From NCBI GenBank assembly GCA_964457585.1, contig CAYWFU010000036.1, positions 1-26,103 of the forward strand: a stretch of 26,103 nt of DNA. The letters are read 5' to 3'. Below the pieces are notes generated by a model. It was not told the origin of the DNA and ran no database searches. It saw nothing but the letters and a program-made list of their open reading frames with translations. The translations under genes were made by a program, and so were the position numbers. Positions 21,432 to 26,103 of this stretch are shown in pieces. The stretch is from CAYWFU01 sp964457585 (GTDB lineage Bacteria > JACRDZ01). Within the stretch, counting starts at the first letter, position 1. Every line of letters begins with the position of its first letter.

Positions 21432-22547
21432 TCATCTAATTAATTTAATAAAATTTTTCCCAGGTAATTGTTTTATAATTCCTTTAAGTTCAAGAGTCAG
21501 CATTAAAGAAAAGATATTGGATAAATTTTTTCTTGCAGATTCAGAAAGAATTTTATCTATATGTGTTGGTATAGATTCATCCAATAAATCGAATATTTTT
21601 TGTTCTTCCTGTGATAATATAATCTTTTCATTATTTGATTTAATTCTTTTTTGCAAATCCTTCCCAATTGAATTTACAATAGGTTCTAATTCTTCGATAA
21701 TGCCTTCAGCATTTTCTACTAATTTTGCTTCACCTCTTTTAATTAAGTTATTTGTTCCTGAGCTTTGTTTGCTTAAAACATTTCCGGGGACTGCAAAAAC
21801 TTCCCTTCCTTCTTCGAGAGCATAATTAGCTGTTATCAATGACCCGCTTTTTTCTCCGGCTTCAATCACCAGAGTTCCAAGCGATAATCCGCTTATCAAT
21901 CTGTTGCGGCGCGGAAAATTAAATTTCTCCGGTTTAGTCCCAAGAGGGAACTCACTTATTACTGCACCATGCTCACTTATTGCTCTGTACAAATTTTTAT
22001 TTTCCGGAGGATAAATAATATCAACCCCGCAACCCAAAACAGCGATTGTGCGTCCGTCTGATTCAATCATTGTCTGATGAGCAACAGAATCAATTCCTCT
22101 TGCCATCCCGCTTACGACAGTAATTCCTGAATAAGCCAGCTCTTTACACAATTTTTGAGTCATTGCTTTACCATAAACTGTTGCCATGCGAGCTCCTACA
22201 ACAGCAATTGCCACCTGATCAATTTCTTTTATTTCACCCTTAACATAAATAACCGGCGGAGGACAAAAAATTGATTTCAAATTTAAGGGATATTCCTTAT
22301 CTATTATTCTTATTAACTTTATGGATTCTTTCTTTAATAATAACATATGCTTACTAATATCAATCTTATTTTTATTGATTATAATCGATTTAACTGCTTC
22401 ACTATTTACTCCAATATTTAACAAATCTTTTTCTTTTGCCTGTAAAACATTTTCAGGAGATTCAAAATGCTCCAGTAGTTTATTGAAACTGGAAGGTCCA
22501 ATATGCGGTATATTTTGAAGAATTATCCATGATTCAATAGAACTCAT
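21432..22547 (-). CDS. dprA: DNA-processing protein DprA
   Basis: Binds incoming single-stranded DNA and loads RecA in natural transformation. 371 residues. A helical N-terminal part with helix-hairpin-helix-like LQNIPHIGPSSFNKLL is followed by the Rossmann DprA core (about 80-290) with VAVVGARMATVYG, SGMARGIDSVAHQ, TIAVLGCGVD and FPRRNRLISGLS. Next come EAGEKSGSLITANYALEEGR and a C-terminal winged helix (about 305-370). The full length suggests an active gene. The ATG overlaps the TGA of the response-regulator gene by 4 nt (ATGA), so the two are coupled, an unusual partner. No other competence gene is in the window. Confidence 0.96.
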   Translation of the reverse strand: MSSIESWIILQNIPHIGPSSFNKLLEHFESPENVLQAKEKDLLNIGVNSEAVKSIIINKNKIDISKHMLLLKKESIKLIRIIDKEYPLNLKSIFCPPPVIYVKGEIKEIDQVAIAVVGARMATVYGKAMTQKLCKELAYSGITVVSGMARGIDSVAHQTMIESDGRTIAVLGCGVDIIYPPENKNLYRAISEHGAVISEFPLGTKPEKFNFPRRNRLISGLSLGTLVIEAGEKSGSLITANYALEEGREVFAVPGNVLSKQSSGTNNLIKRGEAKLVENAEGIIEELEPIVNSIGKDLQKRIKSNNEKIILSQEEQKIFDLLDESIPTHIDKILSESARKNLSNIFSLMLTLELKGIIKQLPGKNFIKLIR

Positions 22548-23887
22548 TGTATTCCATACTCCTTTATTTTATTCAATAATGTTCGACGGTTAATCCCTAA
22601 TGCTTCAGCAGTTTTTGTTCGATTATTATTAAACTCTTTTAAATATTTATTTATTATCTCTCTTTCATGTGTTTGAGAATAATTTTTCAGCTTGGATTTT
22701 TCTTCATTATTATCGCTGCAATCTCTAAACTGTAACGGCAGATCATCAATATCAATTTCTTTTTTATTATTAAGTACCAGAATACGTTCAATAATATTTC
22801 CTAATTCGCGTATATTGCCAGGCCAGTTATAACCACATAAATTTTGTCTGGTTTTTGCAGTAAATATTGTTTTCGGACGATTAAATTTTTTACAAAAATA
22901 ATTTATAAAATAATCAATTAATATTTCTATATCTTCTTTTCGATTGCGCAGCGGAGGAACAAAAATCGGTATAACATTTAATCGATAATACAAATCTTCA
23001 CGAAATTTACCCTCTTTAACCATTACCTCCAGATTCTTATTAGTAGCGGTAATAATTCTAGCTGTGAGCGATATCTCATTGCTTCCTCCAACGCGCTCGT
23101 ATGCCCTTTCCTGCAATACTCTTAATAATTTCACCTGCATAGACGGATTCATATCCCCTATTTCATCTAAAAATAATGTACCTGTACCTGCTAATTCAAA
23201 TCTGCCTTTTCTTCTTTCACTTGCTCCTGTAAAAGCACCTTTTTCATATCCAAATAATTCTGATTCCAGCAGATTTTCAGGAATGGCTGAACAATTAATT
23301 CCAATAAATGGTTCATTTTTATATTGCCCTGAATCATGAATTCCTCTTGCAATAAGCTCTTTACCGGTTCCGCTTTCTCCCATAATTAAAACTATTGAAT
23401 CAGTACACGCAACTTTTTTTATTATAGAAAAAATTTCCTGTATTGGTTTGCTATTCCCTATTATTTTATTAAAACTAATTTCATTTTGAATATCCGAACT
23501 TATAATTTCCTGATTTTTTAAAGAAGCAGTATTTAATGCTGATTGAATTCTTAATTTTATTTCTTCCATATCAAAAGGTTTAAGCAAATAATCAATAGCT
23601 CCGCGTTTCATAGCTTCAACAGCGGTTTCTATTGTGCCATGAGCTGTTATCATAATTACTTCTGTATCAGGATATTTCTCATGCACAATTTTCAAAAGTT
23701 CCAGTCCATCAATATCAGGCATTTTTAAATCAGTAATCATTAAATCAAAAATATCATCTTCCAATCTTTCAAGTGCCTCATTTGCATTATTACATGAAAT
23801 AACATTATTCCCGCTCTTCGTTAGAACTGCAGATAAAATTTTTAAAATATTAACTTCATCATCTACTAATAAAATATTTTTAACCAT
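22544..23887 (-). CDS. NtrC-family sigma-54 response regulator
   Basis: 447 residues. The receiver domain (1-120) has D9 and D10, phospho-acceptor D53 (TDLKMPDIDG) and K103 (LLKPFD). The AAA+ domain (about 140-375) has Walker A GESGTGKE (170-177), sigma-54 contact loop GAFTGA (217-222) and Walker B LFLDEIGDM. NWPGNIREL follows, and a C-terminal Fis-type helix-turn-helix (about 405-445: NRTKTAEALGINRRTLLNKI) closes it. GAFTGA is intact, so it should open sigma-54 promoters. The RBS is a run of G before the ATG. It pairs with the kinase upstream. No clear sigma-54 promoter was found in the window. Confidence 0.95.
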   Translation of the reverse strand: MVKNILLVDDEVNILKILSAVLTKSGNNVISCNNANEALERLEDDIFDLMITDLKMPDIDGLELLKIVHEKYPDTEVIMITAHGTIETAVEAMKRGAIDYLLKPFDMEEIKLRIQSALNTASLKNQEIISSDIQNEISFNKIIGNSKPIQEIFSIIKKVACTDSIVLIMGESGTGKELIARGIHDSGQYKNEPFIGINCSAIPENLLESELFGYEKGAFTGASERRKGRFELAGTGTLFLDEIGDMNPSMQVKLLRVLQERAYERVGGSNEISLTARIITATNKNLEVMVKEGKFREDLYYRLNVIPIFVPPLRNRKEDIEILIDYFINYFCKKFNRPKTIFTAKTRQNLCGYNWPGNIRELGNIIERILVLNNKKEIDIDDLPLQFRDCSDNNEEKSKLKNYSQTHEREIINKYLKEFNNNRTKTAEALGINRRTLLNKIKEYGIQ

Positions 23888-23914
23888 TTTCCCCCCCAGT
23901 TTGAAAATTAAAAA

Positions 23915-24011
23915 AGTATCACAGAGTCAGAGAGTCAATGCGTCAGAGCAAAGGAATACTAAATTTTTCAACTCTGACACTCTGAATCTTTGATACTCTG
24001 ACTCTTTGACT
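23915..24011. repeat. Palindromic array of GAGTCAGAG words between kinase and regulator
   Basis: On the minus strand, AGAGTCAAAGAGTCAGAGTATC follows the kinase TAG stop (quoted in two parts: AGAGTCAAAG, AGTCAGAGTATC). Then ATTCAGAGTGTCAGAG, an AT-rich centre, and the complementary words CTCTGACGC, ATTGACTCTCTGACTCTGTG. The halves can pair imperfectly over about 35 bp. It fills the spacer between kinase and regulator genes. Confidence 0.65.
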
Positions 24012-26012
24012 CTAATTCTCTACTGCCAATGATATCATAAATCTTGTATTTCCCGGTGAACTTTCTACTTCGATTTTTCCATTATGCTGTGAAATTATCT
24101 GTTTTGCTATTGTTAATCCCAAACCTGTCCCTTTTTCTTTTGTAGTAAAAAAAGGTTCAAATATATTCGGTAAAACTTGAGAAGGGATACCTTTCCCGTT
24201 ATCTTTTACATAAATACAAATATTATTAAATTCTAATGCCGTTGCAATTTCTATTATTCCATCTTTACCAGCAGCCTGTCCTGCATTAATTATTATATTA
24301 TATAAAACTTGTTTTAACTGATTATCATCAGCTTTTATCAGGGGTAAATTCTGTAAAAAAGTTTGTTTGAACTCTATTTTTTTAAATTCTTCTTCCTTCT
24401 GGATAATTTTAAGTATATTCACAAGCAAGGAATTAATATTTACATTTTTCTTTTCTAATTTTGTTGGACGAGCGAATTGCAAAAATTCAGAAATAAGATT
24501 ATTTAATCGATCTGCTTCCTCAACAATAATATCTGCAAATTCTACATTAAGATTATTTTCTTTAAGTTCATCTTTCAAATATTGAGCAGCACCTTTAATT
24601 GAACCAAGCGGATTTTTCACTTCATGAGCAATACCGCCGGCAAGTTTACCTAATAAAATTATTTCTTTATTTTTATAAAGTTCCTTCTGCAAACGTATAT
24701 TTTCTATACATGAAGCAGCCTGATATGTTAACATTTGTAAAATTTTAATATCATTAGCTGATAAAAAATTGCCATTTGTTTTTTTCCCTATTGCTAAAAA
24801 ACCTGGAATAAAATTATTACTAAACATTAAAAACATAGCTTCCAGATTCAACTCTTTTAAAGTAAAGATTGCAGATTTAATCTTATTTTGTTGAGCTAAA
24901 GACAAATCTTCATATAAAAGATATCTCTCAATCTCTTCACGGATTACAATTTTATTTTCATTAACTATTTTTATTACATCTGATGATTCATGTATGATAT
25001 TGTTTGCACTTACAGGCAGATAACTTTTTTTTAAAATAAAAGCATCGTTTTCCAAAATCCAGACAGCGGCATTTGTTATATTCATTGTTTCAGCAATAAT
25101 GGAAACTAATTTTTCAATTAAAACTTTTTCTTCAATAAAACGGTTCATATTATTACTGAATTCATAAAGAGAGTTTTGATAATCCAATTTTTCTTTAAAT
25201 ATTTTTTGCTCTAAAAAAAATACAACTTTGTCTTTAAGCGGTTGATAGATAAGTATAGTTATAATAATTGAAATTAAAAGAGAAAAATAAAAAGTATTAA
25301 AATTCTTACCTGCAAAAAAAATACTGGCAAAAAATAAAATGGAAATTAGAATAGCCATTATAATAACTGTTATTATTTTGCGGGTAAGAAGCGTAATATC
25401 CATAAGACGATGTTTTATAATAGCATAAGCAGCTAAGACACTGTAAAAAGTATTGGCAATACTTGATAAAAGCAGTTTAACAAATATCAAATCGAGCGCT
25501 CCTACAAATGTAATAGCAGATGCTCCAAGAATAAGATATTTTAAACGGATACGTTCCATTGGCTGTGAAGTTGCCATCAATGCCTGATAAAGTAAAAAAA
25601 TCCCATAAATTGCAAATGGGAACATGCCAGCTATAAATATATATGACCACATTTGATGATAATTTATGAATACAGGGGTAAGCACAGATGCCATAAAAAT
25701 CATTCCTATTATATATCCAATCCATGCAATAATTTTCTTTTTTGATTTATTCTGATCTAAGAGAATAATAAAAAAATGATACCCAACCACAGGCATTATG
25801 CTGGCATTTATGTAAACCATTCGTTTCCAGAAAATATCAGTTGGATATAAATAATAAAATAGAAGTGAAAAATTAAAACTTGAAAGAATTATGGAAAGAA
25901 AAAGAAATATACGGTGAATAATATTATGTCTGTTTTTGTATATAACTAATATTGCTAGAAATAAATTAACCAATCCGCCGACTAAAGCAAAAAAAATTCG
26001 TAACTGCTGCAT
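24012..26012 (-). CDS. Membrane sensor histidine kinase (7TM-like, GAF, HisKA, HATPase)
   Basis: 666 residues. The N-terminal half has about eight hydrophobic segments (about 4-25, 34-54, 67-85, 94-113, 122-143, 158-182, 185-200, 212-255), like the multi-pass sensor type of PrsK-like kinases. A GAF-like domain follows (about 290-440). HisKA has H463 in IAHEVKNPLGS. HATPase_c (about 560-662) has the N-box NIIINAGQAA, G1 DNGKGIP, the F-box EPFFTTKEKGTGLGL and the G-rich loop. Ends just before the word-repeat array. AAAGAGG precedes the ATG. It probably phosphorylates the adjacent NtrC-type regulator. Signal unknown. Confidence 0.93.
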   Translation of the reverse strand: MQQLRIFFALVGGLVNLFLAILVIYKNRHNIIHRIFLFLSIILSSFNFSLLFYYLYPTDIFWKRMVYINASIMPVVGYHFFIILLDQNKSKKKIIAWIGYIIGMIFMASVLTPVFINYHQMWSYIFIAGMFPFAIYGIFLLYQALMATSQPMERIRLKYLILGASAITFVGALDLIFVKLLLSSIANTFYSVLAAYAIIKHRLMDITLLTRKIITVIIMAILISILFFASIFFAGKNFNTFYFSLLISIIITILIYQPLKDKVVFFLEQKIFKEKLDYQNSLYEFSNNMNRFIEEKVLIEKLVSIIAETMNITNAAVWILENDAFILKKSYLPVSANNIIHESSDVIKIVNENKIVIREEIERYLLYEDLSLAQQNKIKSAIFTLKELNLEAMFLMFSNNFIPGFLAIGKKTNGNFLSANDIKILQMLTYQAASCIENIRLQKELYKNKEIILLGKLAGGIAHEVKNPLGSIKGAAQYLKDELKENNLNVEFADIIVEEADRLNNLISEFLQFARPTKLEKKNVNINSLLVNILKIIQKEEEFKKIEFKQTFLQNLPLIKADDNQLKQVLYNIIINAGQAAGKDGIIEIATALEFNNICIYVKDNGKGIPSQVLPNIFEPFFTTKEKGTGLGLTIAKQIISQHNGKIEVESSPGNTRFMISLAVEN

Positions 26013-26054
26013 AATAATACCTCTTTAAAAACCACAGGTTACCAGTCATTAATT

Positions 26055-26076
26055 ACTCAAGTTGACTGACTTTTTT
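26055..26076 (+). repeat. ACTCAAGTTGACTGA motif, copy 2
   Basis: Same 15-mer as at 8055-8069, again followed by a T-run. It lies upstream of the histidine kinase gene. Function unknown. Confidence 0.5.
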
Positions 26077-26103
26077 AGTTTTAAGATTAAGAATTAGCAA
26101 TGA

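Overview
The window looks like a scaffold piece from an uncultured, AT-rich, Gram-negative bacterium. A run of ten N at 7678-7687 suggests a draft or metagenome assembly. The outer membrane is inferred from a TonB-dependent receptor with its TonB protein and from an MlaE-type lipid permease. Standard bacterial housekeeping genes are present: EF-Tu start, Rho, L31, SecG, CysRS, RlmB, PBP1A, Xer recombinase and DprA. I cannot name the phylum from the sequence alone.

Layout. Positions 1-704 (minus strand) hold a tRNA-Thr(UGU), tRNA-Tyr, tRNA-Gly, tRNA-Thr(GGU), tuf operon, in the same order as the E. coli thrU-tyrU-glyT-thrT-tufB operon, with a good promoter at 872-901. Upstream on the same strand (7526 down to 919) is a seven-gene run: a MoeB/ThiF-like E1 enzyme, a DUF169 protein, a protein resembling Sep-tRNA:Cys-tRNA synthase (SepCysS), a small thioredoxin-fold protein, an M23 peptidase, CysRS and RlmB. 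Positions 7527-8688 are a repeat-rich, gene-free divergent region with the assembly gap, a strong promoter and a leader of about 460 nt. Positions 8689-12905 (plus) hold rho, rpmE, an RNase J gene and mlaE. Positions 12913-16891 (minus) hold a TonB-dependent receptor, tonB and secG. Positions 17083-20963 (plus) hold a DUF2062 membrane protein, a class A PBP and a Xer recombinase. Positions 20973-26012 (minus) read histidine kinase, sigma-54 response regulator, dprA, DUF2141 protein.

The most interesting part is 4184-7526. The SepCysS-like protein keeps the PLP lysine and three cysteines matching those I recall as catalytic in the archaeal enzyme. It lies in a thiol/sulfur-flavoured gene set just upstream of an intact cysS. 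Archaeal-type tRNA-dependent cysteine synthesis, or a related sulfur-transfer reaction fed by an E1/thioredoxin system, is the candidate undescribed system. Neither a SepRS nor a sulfur-carrier protein is visible in the window.

A second theme is intergenic palindromes: a 163-bp MITE-like hairpin, a dispersed hairpin repeat of about 50 bp in three places, several arrays made of degenerate short words in inverted orientation, and two palindromes of types I recall from many bacterial genomes. Several of these abut or supply the TAG/TAA stop of the upstream gene.
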